64,000 nt of DNA from Paenibacillus sp. YYML68 (lineage in GTDB: Bacteria; Bacillota; Bacilli; Paenibacillales; NBRC-103111). The stretch's first letter is position 1. Every line of letters starts with the position of its first letter. The stretch covers positions 4,070,501-4,134,500 of the forward strand of contig NZ_BQYI01000001.1 of assembly GCF_027923405.1 (NCBI RefSeq), in the 5' to 3' direction. The notes beneath the pieces are model-generated. The model was not told the DNA's origin. It ran no database searches and saw only the letters and a list, made by a program, of their open reading frames with translations. This document shows, piece by piece, positions 25,848 to 35,876 of the stretch. Made by a program: the position numbers and the translations under genes.

Positions 25848-27200
25848 CTATCCGATCGTTATTTTCCCTTCCGGGTATCGATACAATTCCTTCTCCGCCT
25901 TCGGTCCGAGCGCATAGGCGAGCGTCAAGGGACCAAGACGGCCGATGAACATCGTGAGTGCGATCATCACCTTGCCGACATCGCTCAGCATAGGCGTCAG
26001 CCCCATCGATAAGCCGACTGTGCCGAATGCGGACGTCACCTCGAACAGGATCATCAGGAAGTGACGATCCTCAGTCGTCGACAGCACCATCGTCACGAAG
26101 ATGACGACGAACAAGGCAATCATCGTGATCGTAATCGCCTTCAGCAATCGATCCTTGCCGAGACGGTTATGGAAGAAGACGATGTCCTCCTTGCCTCGCA
26201 CCATCGCAATAATCGCCCCGACCAACGTTGTGAACGTCGTCGTCTTAATGCCACCACCCGTCGAGCCGGGTGAAGCTCCGATGAACATGAGGAATATGAT
26301 GAAAAATTGGGTCGCCTGACGCATCGCCGCAATGTCTAATGTATTGGCGCCTGCGGTGCGGGGGGTAACGGATTGGAAGATCGACGCTAATAGCTTACCA
26401 TCCCAATCGAGCGCACCGAGCGTCCTCGCATTCGTGAACTCGAAGATGAAGATGACGACAGCTCCCACCGCGATCAGCACGCCGCTTGCCGTTAGCACGA
26501 CCTTGGAATGCAGCGACAATCTGCGCAGCCGTCGGTAATCGAGCAGATCGGATAAGACGACGAAGCCGAGTCCGCCAAGTATGATGAGACAGATGGAGAC
26601 GATATTGATCACATAATCGTCCGCGTAAGCGGTAATGCTGGCGAATGGACCTGTCACAAGTCCAAATAGATCGAAGCCCGCATTGTTGAAGAACGAGATC
26701 GCGTGAAATAGTCCGAAGCCGAGCGCCTGCAGCGGCTCCATGTCCATTGACCATCTCAAGGTGAAGACGACCGCCGCCGTGAGCTCAATCGTTAAGGAAT
26801 AGATAATAACCTTGCGTATAAGCCGAACGATGCCTTCCATGCTGCCCTGATTCATCGCCTCTTGCAGAATGAGCCGTTCTTTGAGCGAGATGCGCTTCCT
26901 CAGCACGAAGGCGAACAGCGTCGACATCGTCATGAAGCCGAGTCCGCCGACTTGAATGAGCAGCACGATCACGATTTTACCGAACAGCGACCAATGCTGA
27001 CCTGTGTCGACGACGACGAGGCCAGTTACGCACGTTGCCGACGTTGCGGTGAAGAACGCATCCAGGAACGGCGTGCCGTCCCCTGAGCTTGCGGCGATCG
27101 GCAGCGTAAGCAGCGTCGCACCGAGCAGAATGATCGCCGCGAACCCCAGCACCAAGATTTGCGGAGGGGTGAGCTCTATTTTTTTGGCTTGAAGCTTCAT
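25848..27200 (-). CDS. ktrB: Ktr/Trk potassium transporter membrane subunit
   Basis: A 450-residue channel-like K+ (or Na+/K+) translocating subunit with four M1-P-M2 repeats, whose pore loops carry the filter glycines (for example TSATCVTGL and TSAFGTVGLS). ATG 27200 follows AGAGGTG and gives the family N-terminus; the frame stays open to 27287. It forms an operon with ktrA, preceded by a long leader containing a cyclic di-AMP riboswitch. Could equally be named ktrD. Confidence 0.93.
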   Translation of the reverse strand: MKLQAKKIELTPPQILVLGFAAIILLGATLLTLPIAASSGDGTPFLDAFFTATSATCVTGLVVVDTGQHWSLFGKIVIVLLIQVGGLGFMTMSTLFAFVLRKRISLKERLILQEAMNQGSMEGIVRLIRKVIIYSLTIELTAAVVFTLRWSMDMEPLQALGFGLFHAISFFNNAGFDLFGLVTGPFASITAYADDYVINIVSICLIILGGLGFVVLSDLLDYRRLRRLSLHSKVVLTASGVLIAVGAVVIFIFEFTNARTLGALDWDGKLLASIFQSVTPRTAGANTLDIAAMRQATQFFIIFLMFIGASPGSTGGGIKTTTFTTLVGAIIAMVRGKEDIVFFHNRLGKDRLLKAITITMIALFVVIFVTMVLSTTEDRHFLMILFEVTSAFGTVGLSMGLTPMLSDVGKVMIALTMFIGRLGPLTLAYALGPKAEKELYRYPEGKITIG

Positions 27201-27232
27201 CCGGCACCTCTTCGGATTCATAATGGAACAGC

Positions 27233-27425
27233 AAAAAAGACACAGGGAACGAAACCCGGTGCCGTGCGTACAAGGTTCCTGTAACAAAAGCCTACGAGGT
27301 TAGCTGTCGGATTCGGATGTACAGGCACCCTATCTGTGCGCAGCTGCGTGGCTGGCACAAAATTCACCCCATCATTAGTGGTTCCCCCGTTTTCCATTGG
27401 AAATTCGGCTCAATATTTAATTAGG
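27233..27425 (-). promoter_or_regulatory. Cyclic di-AMP riboswitch (ydaO/yuaA type) with terminator, upstream of ktrBA
   Basis: Read on the minus strand, the leader contains the hallmark blocks of the ydaO/yuaA riboswitch in order: GAGCCGAAT, CGGGGGAACCA, GGGGTGAAT, and CCGAATCCGACAGCTAACC followed by CTCGTAGGC. An intrinsic terminator follows (ACAGGAAC, complement of 27275-27282, with GTTCCCTGT, complement of 27242-27250, then six T). This is an OFF switch: high cyclic di-AMP stops potassium-importer expression. Confidence 0.93.
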
Positions 27426-27452
27426 CAGCTGCTGCAAATTCATATGAGATGA

Positions 27453-27481
27453 ATTATACGGCGGTTTCGAACGAAGTACAA
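27453..27481 (-). promoter_or_regulatory. Sigma-A promoter of the ktrBA operon
   Basis: On the minus strand TTGTAC (27476-27481) and TATAAT (27453-27458) are 17 bases apart. Transcription would start just before the riboswitch aptamer. Confidence 0.75.
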
Positions 27482-27676
27482 AGCCATTTTAGAACGAAAA
27501 GAGAGGTAATTCGCAATAATACGACAGATGTAAGCGCTCCTATCTGGTCGGCGCGTCACTTTGCTTGTTTTTACCTGCGCTTGCTCATGTTATCATGACT
27601 CTATAGGGGAAGCATGGAAAAAGTTATAGCCGAATACAATAGGTCGATGAACAAAATAAGGACAAGGAGTGCGACT

Positions 27677-29344
27677 ATGCCTGCCAAATTACAAGCCCGT
27701 CCCCCGCTGCTGCTCGCCGTGCTCGGAATCATCTTATATATCGGGCTTGCCTACCTGTCTCCGCTGCTGGAGCCGGAGGACCGTGCTCCCGAGAATGCTG
27801 TGCAGACACCGGCCATCTCGAAGCAGGAGGCGGCTGTGCTTGCCTCAGACTTCATTCGTCAGCGCTTCGAGCTGTCTGACACGGCCAAGGTGGAGACGCT
27901 GTTCCAGTCGCACACTGTACGCAGCGGCTACCTGCAGCATGCTGGCCTCGAGGAGGAATATGAGAAGAAGTACGGCGAGCAGTTCCCGATCGATTACTTC
28001 GAGGTTGAAATAACGGACGACGCACTGTCGCGCAATTATTATGTTGGGGTCAATTACACGACGAAGCACATATTCAGCTATAGCGCGTGGAAGGACGCTG
28101 CTGCGAAGTCAGGCGCACTGCCTGCCGCCTCAGAGGCTTCACCTGCGGCTGCAGGCGAGAAGGCGCTGCGAGATATGGGCTATGACCCAGCCGCCTTCAC
28201 GCTACAGGACAGCGGCCGACCATCTGAGGACTACGGGCTCGTCTACGTCAGCCGTTCGATTGTCGTCGGCGAGGCTCCGCTTGAGCTGCACCTCGGCTAC
28301 GAGAACGGCCGCATCACCTCGTTCCGCCCGGCGTTCCCGCCTCCTGATAGCTTCCTGACGTGGCAGGAGGCGCAGGACGAGCGCTCCGGACGAATGACAC
28401 AGATCAGCCTGCTCGGGTCGCTGTTGCTGTCCTTGACTGCTCTCATCCTCGTTATTCGGCACAGACGGCACATCACGTTCTCACGCGGCTTGATGCTCAC
28501 CCTAGTCTTCCTCGGCATCTATGTGATGAACAACTTCAACATGCTGCCTTCGTTCCGCACGATGCACAATACGGGGCCATCCGAGCCGAACGCGTTGCTG
28601 TACCTGTGGATCATGAACATCTATGTAACGCTGATGGCGCTATCGACCTACTTCGCGCTGCTTGCCGGACGGAAGCTGTGTCTGGATACCGAAGTGGAGC
28701 CGCTGCCGGCATGGAGAGACGAACAGTTCGGCGGCCAAGTGTACCTCGCGATGAAGGATGGTTATATCATCGGCCTGTTCATCCTTGGCGTGCAGCAGGC
28801 GCTCTTCTTCGCAGGCTCGTACAGCTTCGATATATGGGCAGTTTCTGACCCTGGCAGCTCCGTCTACAATATGCGCATTCCCGAGCTGTTCCCGCTGCTC
28901 GCCTGGTCAGCTGCGATCTCTGAGGAGGCCGTATACCGACTGCTGGGCGTGACGCTCCTGCTCAAGCTGACGCGCAGCCCGTTCGTTGCGGTGCTGCTGC
29001 CGAGCATCCTATGGGCAATGAGCCATACGCAGTATCCGATCTACCCGGTCTATACGCGGCTGATCGAGGTGTCGGTCATCGGCGTCATCTTCGGCTATGT
29101 ATTCCTGCGCTACGGCTTCCTGACGGCCGTCTTCGCGCATGCGACGATGGACAGCATCCTGATGGGGCTGTCGCTCGTCTACAGCGGCGACGAACGCGAA
29201 GCGGCTGCAGGGATCGTCTACTTCTTCGTCCCTGCAGCCGCCGGCTGGATCATCTATAAGATTCATTCGAGGCTCAAGCGTCGGCCTCCAGGGGAGCAGC
29301 CTCCACGTGCGATGGAGCCTCCTCTAGAGCCTCGTCTTCCGTAG
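27677..29344 (+). CDS. CPBP (CAAX-like) intramembrane metalloprotease family protein
   Basis: A 555-residue membrane protein. One N-terminal helix anchors an extracytoplasmic region (about 40-240, with [12 protein letters not shown]), followed by about eight helices. The CPBP core has the EExxxR motif in [14 protein letters not shown], the His of MSHTQYP and a further His in FAHATMDS, the expected metal-binding set. The family includes bacteriocin immunity proteins and the abortive-infection protein Abi. ATG 27677 follows AAGGAG, better than the ATG at 27614. The last 71 bases overlap the end of uvrC on the other strand. Confidence 0.85.
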   Translation: MPAKLQARPPLLLAVLGIILYIGLAYLSPLLEPEDRAPENAVQTPAISKQEAAVLASDFIRQRFELSDTAKVETLFQSHTVRSGYLQHAGLEEEYEKKYGEQFPIDYFEVEITDDALSRNYYVGVNYTTKHIFSYSAWKDAAAKSGALPAASEASPAAAGEKALRDMGYDPAAFTLQDSGRPSEDYGLVYVSRSIVVGEAPLELHLGYENGRITSFRPAFPPPDSFLTWQEAQDERSGRMTQISLLGSLLLSLTALILVIRHRRHITFSRGLMLTLVFLGIYVMNNFNMLPSFRTMHNTGPSEPNALLYLWIMNIYVTLMALSTYFALLAGRKLCLDTEVEPLPAWRDEQFGGQVYLAMKDGYIIGLFILGVQQALFFAGSYSFDIWAVSDPGSSVYNMRIPELFPLLAWSAAISEEAVYRLLGVTLLLKLTRSPFVAVLLPSILWAMSHTQYPIYPVYTRLIEVSVIGVIFGYVFLRYGFLTAVFAHATMDSILMGLSLVYSGDEREAAAGIVYFFVPAAAGWIIYKIHSRLKRRPPGEQPPRAMEPPLEPRLP

Positions 29345-31343
29345 CATCCGACTCGCCCTCACCGTTCAGCGACGCCAGAATGTGACGGGCGAGCTTCTCA
29401 CCGATTCCAAGAGGCTTGAAGTCTTCGACTGAAGCCTCTTTAATTTTGCGCAGCGAGCCGAAGTGCTTCAGCAACGCCTTGCGCCGCTTCTCGCCGACGC
29501 CCTCGATCGCATCGAGCGCCGACACCGTCATCGACTTCGCCCGCGTCTCGCGGTGGAACGTAATGGCGAACCGGTGCACCTCGTCCTGAATACGCTGCAG
29601 CAGGTAGAACTCTTGGCTGTCGCGCGGCAGCGGCACGACCTCCGCAGGATCGCCGAGCAGCAGCTGTGCCGTCTTATGCTTGGCATCCTTCACGAGTCCG
29701 CACACCGGAACGGCGTACAGCCCGAGCTCGTTGTGCAGCACGTCGATCGCCGCCGACAGGTGCCCACGCCCGCCGTCAATGACGATTAGGTCAGGCAGCT
29801 TGAGCCCTTCCTTCAATACGCGCTCATAACGGCGGCGCACGACCTCCCGCATCGTCTCGTAGTCATCCGGTCCCTGCACCGTCTTGACCTTATACTTGCG
29901 GTACTCCTTGCGGTCCGGCTTGCCGTCAGTGAAGACGACCATCGCCGACACCGGATCGGAGCCTTGAATGTTCGAGTTGTCGAACGCCTCGATGCGATGA
30001 ATCGTGCCAGTGCCGATGTAAGCCCCAAGATTCTCGACGGCGTGGATCGTCCGCTCGGCGTCGCGCTCGATCAGCTTGAACTTCTCCTCCAGCGCCACCT
30101 TGGCGTTGTCACACGCCATCTCGACCATGTTCTTCTTCAGCCCGCGTCGCGGGCTGTGCACCTTCACCTTCAGCCAGCTCTCGAGCGCCTCCTTGACGTC
30201 GGACTTCGGCTCAGCAGGCTCTTCTGTGGCATGCTCAGCAGCTGCGTCACGCGACTCAGTAGCCTTCACACCTACTTCACGCTCCAACTGACCGTCAGTC
30301 AGCCCCTCCGCAGTACCCGGACCCGCTGCTCTCGCCTCGACCGCCTCCTGCACACCTGCAGCCACCTCAGCGGCCGGCAGGAAGATCTCCTTCGGCAGCG
30401 CCGGGTTGTCGCTATAATATTGCGTCACGAACGTGACGAAGTCCTCGTACGCGTCCCCGTAATACGGGAACATCGACGCGTGGCGCTCGATCATTTTGCC
30501 TTGGCGCATATATAGAATCTGTACACACATCCAGCCCTTATCGACAGCGAAGCCGAATACGTCACGGTCCATCTTATCGGTCGTCGTAATCTTCTGCTTC
30601 TCCATCAGCGCGTCGATGTGCATAATCTGATCGCGCAGCTCCTTCGCCCGCTCGAAGTTCAGCTCCTCGGCCGCCTCGTGCATCTTCTGCCTCAGCTGCG
30701 TCTTAATCTCATCATGACCGCCGTTCAAGAATCGGGAGATCTCTCCGACCATCTGGTCGTACGTCTCCTTCTCCACCTCGAACTCACATGGCGCGATGCA
30801 CTGCCCCATATGATAGTACAGGCATACCTTATCCGGTATAGTGCTGCACTTGCGCAGCGGATACAGCCGATCGAGCAGCTTCTTCGTCTCCTGCGCCGCG
30901 TACCCATTCGGATAAGGGCCGAAGTATTTCGCCTTGTCCTTCAGCACGCGCCGTGTCACCTCAAGCTTCGGATGACGCTCGTACGTAATTTTGATATATG
31001 GAAAAGACTTATCGTCCTTCAGCAATACGTTGTACCGCGGCATATGCTTCTTGATCAGGTTGCACTCCAGAATGAGTGCCTCCATGTTGCTCGCCGTCAC
31101 GATATATTCGAAGTCGGTAATTTCGCTCACCAGCACCTGCGTCTTCGCCGTATGGCTGCCGGTAAAGTAAGACCGAAGCCGGTTGCGCAGCACCTTCGCC
31201 TTGCCGACGTAGATGATCGTCCCCTCGCGGTTCTTCATCAAGTAGCAGCCCGGCTGCTCCGGCACGAGCGACAGCTTCGTCTTGATCGCCTCCAGCGTCT
31301 TCCTCCGCTGCTCCGTTCCCCAGTCATCCTCATCGATGTTCAT
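29274..31343 (-). CDS. uvrC: UvrABC excinuclease subunit C
   Basis: The 689-residue nuclease makes both incisions in nucleotide excision repair. The GIY-YIG domain ([23 protein letters not shown]) is at residues 10-95, a UVR motif ([16 protein letters not shown]) near 210, the RNase H-like nuclease core with AFDNSNIQG and [10 protein letters not shown] follows, and a C-terminal helix-hairpin-helix pair ends near 640. It is about 90 residues longer than Bacillus UvrC because of a low-complexity Ala/Glu-rich insert (about 325-390) and an acidic tail that overlaps the CPBP gene. ATG 31343 follows GGGGGAGG. Confidence 0.96.
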   Translation of the reverse strand: MNIDEDDWGTEQRRKTLEAIKTKLSLVPEQPGCYLMKNREGTIIYVGKAKVLRNRLRSYFTGSHTAKTQVLVSEITDFEYIVTASNMEALILECNLIKKHMPRYNVLLKDDKSFPYIKITYERHPKLEVTRRVLKDKAKYFGPYPNGYAAQETKKLLDRLYPLRKCSTIPDKVCLYYHMGQCIAPCEFEVEKETYDQMVGEISRFLNGGHDEIKTQLRQKMHEAAEELNFERAKELRDQIMHIDALMEKQKITTTDKMDRDVFGFAVDKGWMCVQILYMRQGKMIERHASMFPYYGDAYEDFVTFVTQYYSDNPALPKEIFLPAAEVAAGVQEAVEARAAGPGTAEGLTDGQLEREVGVKATESRDAAAEHATEEPAEPKSDVKEALESWLKVKVHSPRRGLKKNMVEMACDNAKVALEEKFKLIERDAERTIHAVENLGAYIGTGTIHRIEAFDNSNIQGSDPVSAMVVFTDGKPDRKEYRKYKVKTVQGPDDYETMREVVRRRYERVLKEGLKLPDLIVIDGGRGHLSAAIDVLHNELGLYAVPVCGLVKDAKHKTAQLLLGDPAEVVPLPRDSQEFYLLQRIQDEVHRFAITFHRETRAKSMTVSALDAIEGVGEKRRKALLKHFGSLRKIKEASVEDFKPLGIGEKLARHILASLNGEGESDATEDEALEEAPSHVEAAPLEADA

Positions 31344-31369
31344 GCTTTCTACCTCCCCCGCATCACGCA

Positions 31370-31408
31370 AAAAAGCTCTTTTTCAGCATAGCAGAAAAAG
31401 AGCTTTTT
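31370..31408. terminator. Palindromic bidirectional terminator (trxA / uvrC)
   Basis: Perfect 15-bp arms AAAAAGCTCTTTTTC (31370-31384) and GAAAAAGAGCTTTTT (31394-31408) terminate trxA on the minus strand just upstream of uvrC. Confidence 0.85.
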
Positions 31409-31433
31409 CTCACGTTGTACGCAGGCTGCCAAA

Positions 31434-31751
31434 TTATTGATGACGGCTGAGCACGTTCTTCAGTGCGTCCTTGGACTGGAAGCCGACAACCTTGTCAACC
31501 GGCTGGCCGTCCTTGAACACGATCAGCGTCGGGATGCTCATCACGCCGAAGCGGGATGCGGACTCCGGATTGTCGTCCACGTTCACCTTCGCGATCTTGA
31601 CGCTCTCGCCTACTTCCTTATCGAGCTCCTCAAGCACTGGAGCGATCATTTTGCAAGGACCGCACCAAGGCGCCCAGAAATCTACAAGAACCGTGCCGGA
31701 GCCTTCAACCTCATTCGTGAAGGAGTTATCCGATACATTTACGATAGCCAT
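31434..31751 (-). CDS. trxA: Thioredoxin
   Basis: A 105-residue thioredoxin with the active site Cys30 and Cys33 in WAPWCGPCK and the cis-Pro loop in MSIPTLIVF. It is a general cytoplasmic disulfide reductase. AGGAGA precedes the ATG, a sigma-A-type promoter lies upstream and a strong terminator follows, so it is monocistronic. Confidence 0.97.
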   Translation of the reverse strand: MAIVNVSDNSFTNEVEGSGTVLVDFWAPWCGPCKMIAPVLEELDKEVGESVKIAKVNVDDNPESASRFGVMSIPTLIVFKDGQPVDKVVGFQSKDALKNVLSRHQ

Positions 31752-31797
31752 GAGAGTAAATCTCCTTTCAATCCACTATAATGATGTCAACATGTAA

Positions 31798-31825
31798 AGT
31801 ATACCACAACCGACCTACTTTTCAA
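31798..31825 (-). promoter_or_regulatory. Sigma-A promoter of trxA
   Basis: On the minus strand TTGAAA (31820-31825), 16 bases and TATACT (31798-31803). Confidence 0.6.
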
Positions 31826-31861
31826 CCGCGCCAAAGTTTGCACAATTGTCACTTTCCGTTC

Positions 31862-31891
31862 TTTACAAGTCTCGAAGAAGTTGGGTATACT
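31862..31891 (+). promoter_or_regulatory. Sigma-A promoter of the 49-aa membrane protein gene
   Basis: TTTACA (31862-31867), 18 bases and TATACT (31886-31891), divergent from trxA. Confidence 0.55.
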
Positions 31892-31985
31892 AACGCTATA
31901 TGTACAAAAGCAAGCTTCAAGCGGTGAACGAAGCCTATGCCGCCAAGCTCACGTATTCGCACCTTGCAACAAGGAGGAACCAATT

Positions 31986-32135
31986 ATGAGTAACGATCCG
32001 AAACATCCTGAGCTTCACGTATACGAGGAGCAGCGCGATGATCTGATGGATGTCGCGATGGGATTTGGAGTGTTCTTCGGCGTTCTGTTTTTGATTGCCA
32101 TCGTCGCCACCGTAATTTCCGTGATGATCCGTTAA
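31986..32135 (+). CDS. Small membrane protein, YqzM-like (49 aa)
   Basis: A 49-residue protein with a charged N-terminal half and one C-terminal membrane helix (about 26-48). The pattern QRDDLMD followed by GFGVFFGVLFLIAIVA resembles Bacillus YqzM, a family of about 44 residues and unknown function. ATG 31986 follows AAGGAGG. It has its own promoter and a strong terminator. Confidence 0.7.
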   Translation: MSNDPKHPELHVYEEQRDDLMDVAMGFGVFFGVLFLIAIVATVISVMIR

Positions 32136-32156
32136 TACGCGCCCGCATACGCAAGC

Positions 32157-32195
32157 AGGCCTCATCCTTCGCTCAAGAAGGACGAGGCCTTTTTT
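32157..32195 (+). terminator. Intrinsic terminator of the YqzM-like gene
   Basis: AGGCCTCATCCTTC (32157-32170) pairs with GAAGGACGAGGCCT (32177-32190) with one mismatch, followed by TTTTTC. Confidence 0.88.
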
Positions 32196-32319
32196 CTGTT
32201 ACGGTCGTGGCTTAGCGCTATGCCCACCACGCTGCTTCCATACCAACGTACAACCCGTAAAGCTGCCGAGAGCTGCGGCGGACTTATCCAGCCCAGCCGC
32301 CCCGTCCCTATCCGACTCT

Positions 32320-33282
32320 CTACACCGTGCCTCGCTTGTTGCGGCCGTTCACATGCACGACGTCGACGAACGGCCGTATGCGGTCCATGATACGTCGTCC
32401 CTTGTACTCCTCGTCCCCGTCCTTGCTCGTGAAGCTGAAGTGCCGCTCCAGTGCGCTCAGATCGTGGTTCGAGGTGAAGAACGTCGGCTTCCGGTTCATC
32501 CGGTAGTTCAAGATCGCCCCCATCACATGATCGCGCAGCCACGGATTGAGATTCTCCGCCCCGATATCGTCGAACACGAGCAGATCCGTCTCCTTCAGCA
32601 CGTCGATCGTCTCCTTCAGCTTGAGCGGATCCTGGAACATCGACTTCAGATCCTCGGCAAAATCCGGCATATACACGATCGCGCCCGTATACCCGTCCTT
32701 GGCAAGCTCATACAGCATGTAGCACATGAGGAACGTCTTGCCTGTCCCGAACGAGCCAGCCAGATACATCCCTTGCGGCTTCAGCCCTTCCTTACGTACA
32801 TGGAGCACGTAATCAATCACTTGCCCGACCGCATCCTCCCGCTCCGGATCCGTGTCGAGTATTTCCAGTGACGAGTAACCCTGCGACAGCGCGCGCTCAT
32901 CGACGTAGAAGCTGCGAATACGGCTGCGAATCGAGTCCTGCGTCGATTTGGCAATATATTTCTTGCACGCGACCTTCTGATCGTACACACGGGTCCGATC
33001 CGTCCCCGACTCGACGTGAAGCAGCGTATAGTGCCCCTCCATGTCGTTCGGGCATTGATCCAGCCCCGGACAGTTCGTGCACTGGTTATATTCCTTCACG
33101 TACTGGTGCAGCTTGTTCAGGTTGAGCTTGACCGCCTCCAGATCGAGCTCCGGATGCTTGTGCCGCAGCTTGACGATTAGCGGGTCGTTCATGACCTGCC
33201 TCAGCTTCTCCTCCGCCTGCTGCAGCAGCCTGCGGCCTGACATACTCCCCTTCAGCAGCTCCCCGATCGATTCCATCGTCAC
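32320..33282 (-). CDS. dnaI: Primosomal protein DnaI (helicase loader)
   Basis: A 320-residue AAA+ ATPase that loads the replicative helicase DnaC during initiation and restart. The N-terminal helicase-binding domain has a zinc-type cluster (CTNCPGLDQCPND near residue 70); the ATPase domain has Walker A GSFGTGKTF and Walker B LLVFDDIG. GTG 33282 is supported by GGAGGG nine bases upstream. It lies downstream of dnaB, as in Bacillus, but a hairpin separates the two. Confidence 0.94.
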   Translation of the reverse strand: MTMESIGELLKGSMSGRRLLQQAEEKLRQVMNDPLIVKLRHKHPELDLEAVKLNLNKLHQYVKEYNQCTNCPGLDQCPNDMEGHYTLLHVESGTDRTRVYDQKVACKKYIAKSTQDSIRSRIRSFYVDERALSQGYSSLEILDTDPEREDAVGQVIDYVLHVRKEGLKPQGMYLAGSFGTGKTFLMCYMLYELAKDGYTGAIVYMPDFAEDLKSMFQDPLKLKETIDVLKETDLLVFDDIGAENLNPWLRDHVMGAILNYRMNRKPTFFTSNHDLSALERHFSFTSKDGDEEYKGRRIMDRIRPFVDVVHVNGRNKRGTV

Positions 33283-33359
33283 GATAGCCGTCCCTCCCCC
33301 GTTAAGCTTCTAAGCACCTTACTTGCCTTACCCTGCCCTACCCCGAATCCCCGCCCTGT

Positions 33360-33407
33360 GAAAAAGACGGACGAACACGAGGCGCTACAGCCGCACTCGC
33401 GTTCGTC
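33360..33407 (-). terminator. Hairpin between dnaB and dnaI
   Basis: GACGAACACGAG (33370-33381) pairs with CTCGCGTTCGTC (33396-33407) with one mismatch; on the minus strand CGTC then five T follow. It ends, or partly attenuates, the dnaB transcript before dnaI. Confidence 0.7.
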
Positions 33408-33465
33408 ACTGTAGGCCACCTGAGCCTCTACGCTACGACTGGCTACGACGGGCTTGGCCAGCAGC

Positions 33466-35172
33466 CTACACCTTGCCGTCGAGCTGCTTCGCCTTCAGCC
33501 GCAGCGCCTCCCGCTCCGCATCGGAGCGCGGCTTCGTCGAAGGCACCGACTCGACGATCGGCAGCAGCGGCTTCTGCCTGCCGCCTCCGTAGCCGCGGCC
33601 CTTGGACGGGCTGTACGAGCGTCCTTGCCCGCCAGCGGCTGAGCCGCCGCCTGCTGCGCCTGCACCCGCGCCGCCCGCCTTGCCGCCGCCAGCGGCTCCT
33701 GCGCCGCTTGTCCCGGCCGCGCTACCGCCTGCGTCGCCTTCTGCTGGGCGAGGCGGCCCCGACCGGCTGCGGTCAATATAAGCAAGCTGCTCGCGCACAT
33801 ACAGCACCGCCTGCTCGAACGTCAAGATTTGCTTGCCCAGCATATCGGTCGCGATCGCTTCGAGATACTTCTTCGCCCATGAACGCTTGGACACGTATAT
33901 ATAATGGATTAGCACGTTGATGACCTCCTCGGTCATCCCGTAGTTCAGCTCCATGCGCGTCAGCGTATCGAGCAGAATGTCCGGTACGGTACCTCGCGAG
34001 AATATTTTCTCCAACAAGTACGTATACGGCTCGTTACGCAAAATGTAATTGTACTGGTGCGGACTGCACTCGCCTTGGAACAGATCCGGCACGTCGAGAT
34101 AATACGTCATCTCCACCGCGCGATCCTTCGCGCCTGCACCGCCTGCATCCGGGTCAGCAGCTGAGCCTGCTGTCACAGCTGATTGCGCAGCTCCGCTCTG
34201 CTGCTTGGCGCCTGACGCGTCCGCCTCGCTCCCCTCGGCTGTCGACGCATCCGGTGACGGCAGCTTCGCCATCCAGCGGGTGCGGTCCTCGGAACGCTTT
34301 TTCGCCTGGCGGAACACCTGATTCGCCTTCATCTGCAGCAGCTCGAGCGACAGCTCGCCCCCCTCGTCGAAGACGCCCTCCTCATCGAGCAGCTTGCACA
34401 TATCGCCAAGGTACAGCCCGTACTTCTTCGCCACGTAATTAATCGCAGCGAGCTGCTCCGGCTCATACTTCAGCCGCTCGACATACTCCCGATTCACCGA
34501 ATCGTACGGGAAGCGCATCATAATCTCCGTGTACGAGAAGCCCTTGACCGTTGTCTCAGTTCGCTCTGCATCGGTCTTCTTAGCCCCATCCTGCGCCTCA
34601 AACAGCTCCTGCTCCAGCTCCGGGTCCACCGTCGTGTTCAGCTTGAACAGATCGTAGAACGGCACGGACAAGTTCTCCGAGTTCGATCTCCGCAGCTCGT
34701 CCGGCTCCGGTGCAATCAGCTCGTCCCGCAGCCCAAGCACCGCATACTTCCCGATCTTATCTCGCAGCAGAAGCGTTAGATGGTGGTTCTTGAAAAACTC
34801 CGCAGGCGGCAGCGGCGCGAACAGCTCGTATTCATAGATGTAATCGTCCGAGGATGCCGCGAACCGCCGCGACGTGCGCAGGAGGCCGACCGCCTCCAGC
34901 TTCGACGTCTGCTCGACGAACCATTTACGCCCGCGTTCACCGGCCTCCAGCTCCAGCTCGCGGAACAGCTTGCGCTGCTGCTCGATGGCCGAGTATCCCA
35001 TACGGTCGCCGGAGAGCTGGTGGTACAACGTCTGGTAGACGCTGATCGCATAGGCGCCGACCATCGGCTGGTACATCGCGGCAACCGCCTTATACTGCAG
35101 ACTGCTCATTGCAAAATCGCGAACGACGACAAACCGGTGATATTCAGAAAAGTGCAGCATATTCGTGATTCG
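33466..35172 (-). CDS. dnaB: Replication initiation and membrane attachment protein DnaB
   Basis: Bacillota-specific primosome protein that works with DnaD and DnaI to load helicase at oriC. About 568 residues from the ATG at 35172; ATGs at 35199 and 35160 are alternatives and none has a clear ribosome-binding site. The N-terminal region (AMYQPMVGAYAISVYQTLY) and the C-terminal DnaD-like segment (TFEQAVLYVREQLAY) fit the family. Two unusual low-complexity regions are present: an Ala/Ser/Gly-rich linker near the middle and a Gly/Ala-rich tail before the basic C-terminus. It is longer than Bacillus DnaB (472 residues) because of these. Confidence 0.9.
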   Translation of the reverse strand, partial: RITNMLHFSEYHRFVVVRDFAMSSLQYKAVAAMYQPMVGAYAISVYQTLYHQLSGDRMGYSAIEQQRKLFRELELEAGERGRKWFVEQTSKLEAVGLLRTSRRFAASSDDYIYEYELFAPLPPAEFFKNHHLTLLLRDKIGKYAVLGLRDELIAPEPDELRRSNSENLSVPFYDLFKLNTTVDPELEQELFEAQDGAKKTDAERTETTVKGFSYTEIMMRFPYDSVNREYVERLKYEPEQLAAINYVAKKYGLYLGDMCKLLDEEGVFDEGGELSLELLQMKANQVFRQAKKRSEDRTRWMAKLPSPDASTAEGSEADASGAKQQSGAAQSAVTAGSAADPDAGGAGAKDRAVEMTYYLDVPDLFQGECSPHQYNYILRNEPYTYLLEKIFSRGTVPDILLDTLTRMELNYGMTEEVINVLIHYIYVSKRSWAKKYLEAIATDMLGKQILTFEQAVLYVREQLAYIDRSRSGPPRPAEGDAGGSAAGTSGAGAAGGGKAGGAGAGAAGGGSAAGGQGRSYSPSKGRGYGGGRQKPLLPIVESVPSTKPRSDAEREALRLKAKQLDGKV

Positions 35173-35361
35173 CATCGTCTTCACACACATCCGTCTCATA
35201 AGTCTTAAGCTTCATTGTACCACAGCCGCAACACCCGGTGTAGATGAAAAAGAAGGCTTCACCTTCCGATACGGTTACGGAAAGCAAGCCCTCTTGGCTA
35301 GGTCAAGCCCTATATGGTCAGGCAGTAGCGTGGCCTCCATCGCATCGCAGCGCGTACGAGA

Positions 35362-35655
35362 CTAGAACATCTTGAACCCCTTCTGACGCAGCGTCTTGAT
35401 CGCCGTACCGCTCAGCACCGCCCCGATCAGTCCGCCAATGGCCGGAATATAGTCACCTAACGTGTACTCGGCAACGTTCTCGGCAAGTGAGCCCGTTCCC
35501 CAGCCCCAATAAATAACGAGTCCGATTACCAAAGCGATATATCCGTAGATCGGGAACCAGGTCGTCTTCATCAGCATGTTCAGTATGAAGCCAATCCCGA
35601 AAAATAATACGAACAGCAGCACCGTCACGATCATCAATTGAATGATTTCCAGCAA
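35362..35655 (-). CDS. yuiB: YuiB family membrane protein
   Basis: A 97-residue membrane protein with three hydrophobic segments. The N-terminal FFGIGFILNMLMKTTWF and the C-terminal GTAIKTLRQKGFKMF match Bacillus YuiB. TTG 35655 is used because GGAG lies nine bases upstream. Function unknown; in Bacillus yuiB neighbours a type II NADH dehydrogenase gene, and here ndh lies 1.4 kb away. Confidence 0.8.
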   Translation of the reverse strand: MLEIIQLMIVTVLLFVLFFGIGFILNMLMKTTWFPIYGYIALVIGLVIYWGWGTGSLAENVAEYTLGDYIPAIGGLIGAVLSGTAIKTLRQKGFKMF

Positions 35656-35801
35656 GCCAGACAGCTCCTTTTCTATTACGCGTAACGCTATAGTTACCTT
35701 CTATTATAATCAAAAGCGGGCACCGGTAAAGGCTGATGCCGCCATTCGGTTGCCGATTCCAGTCAGATTGTCACCGTTTCGTCATAACGATTGCCAGCAT
35801 T

Positions 35802-35830
35802 TGCCCTTGTCCGTTCGTTTCGATACAATA
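35802..35830 (+). promoter_or_regulatory. Sigma-A promoter of hemQ
   Basis: TTGCCC (35802-35807), 17 bases and TACAAT (35825-35830), about 40 bases before the hemQ ribosome-binding site. Confidence 0.65.
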
Positions 35831-35876
35831 AATAAAATGCGATAGCATACAAGCTTGACAAAGGAGCGAGACTGAA

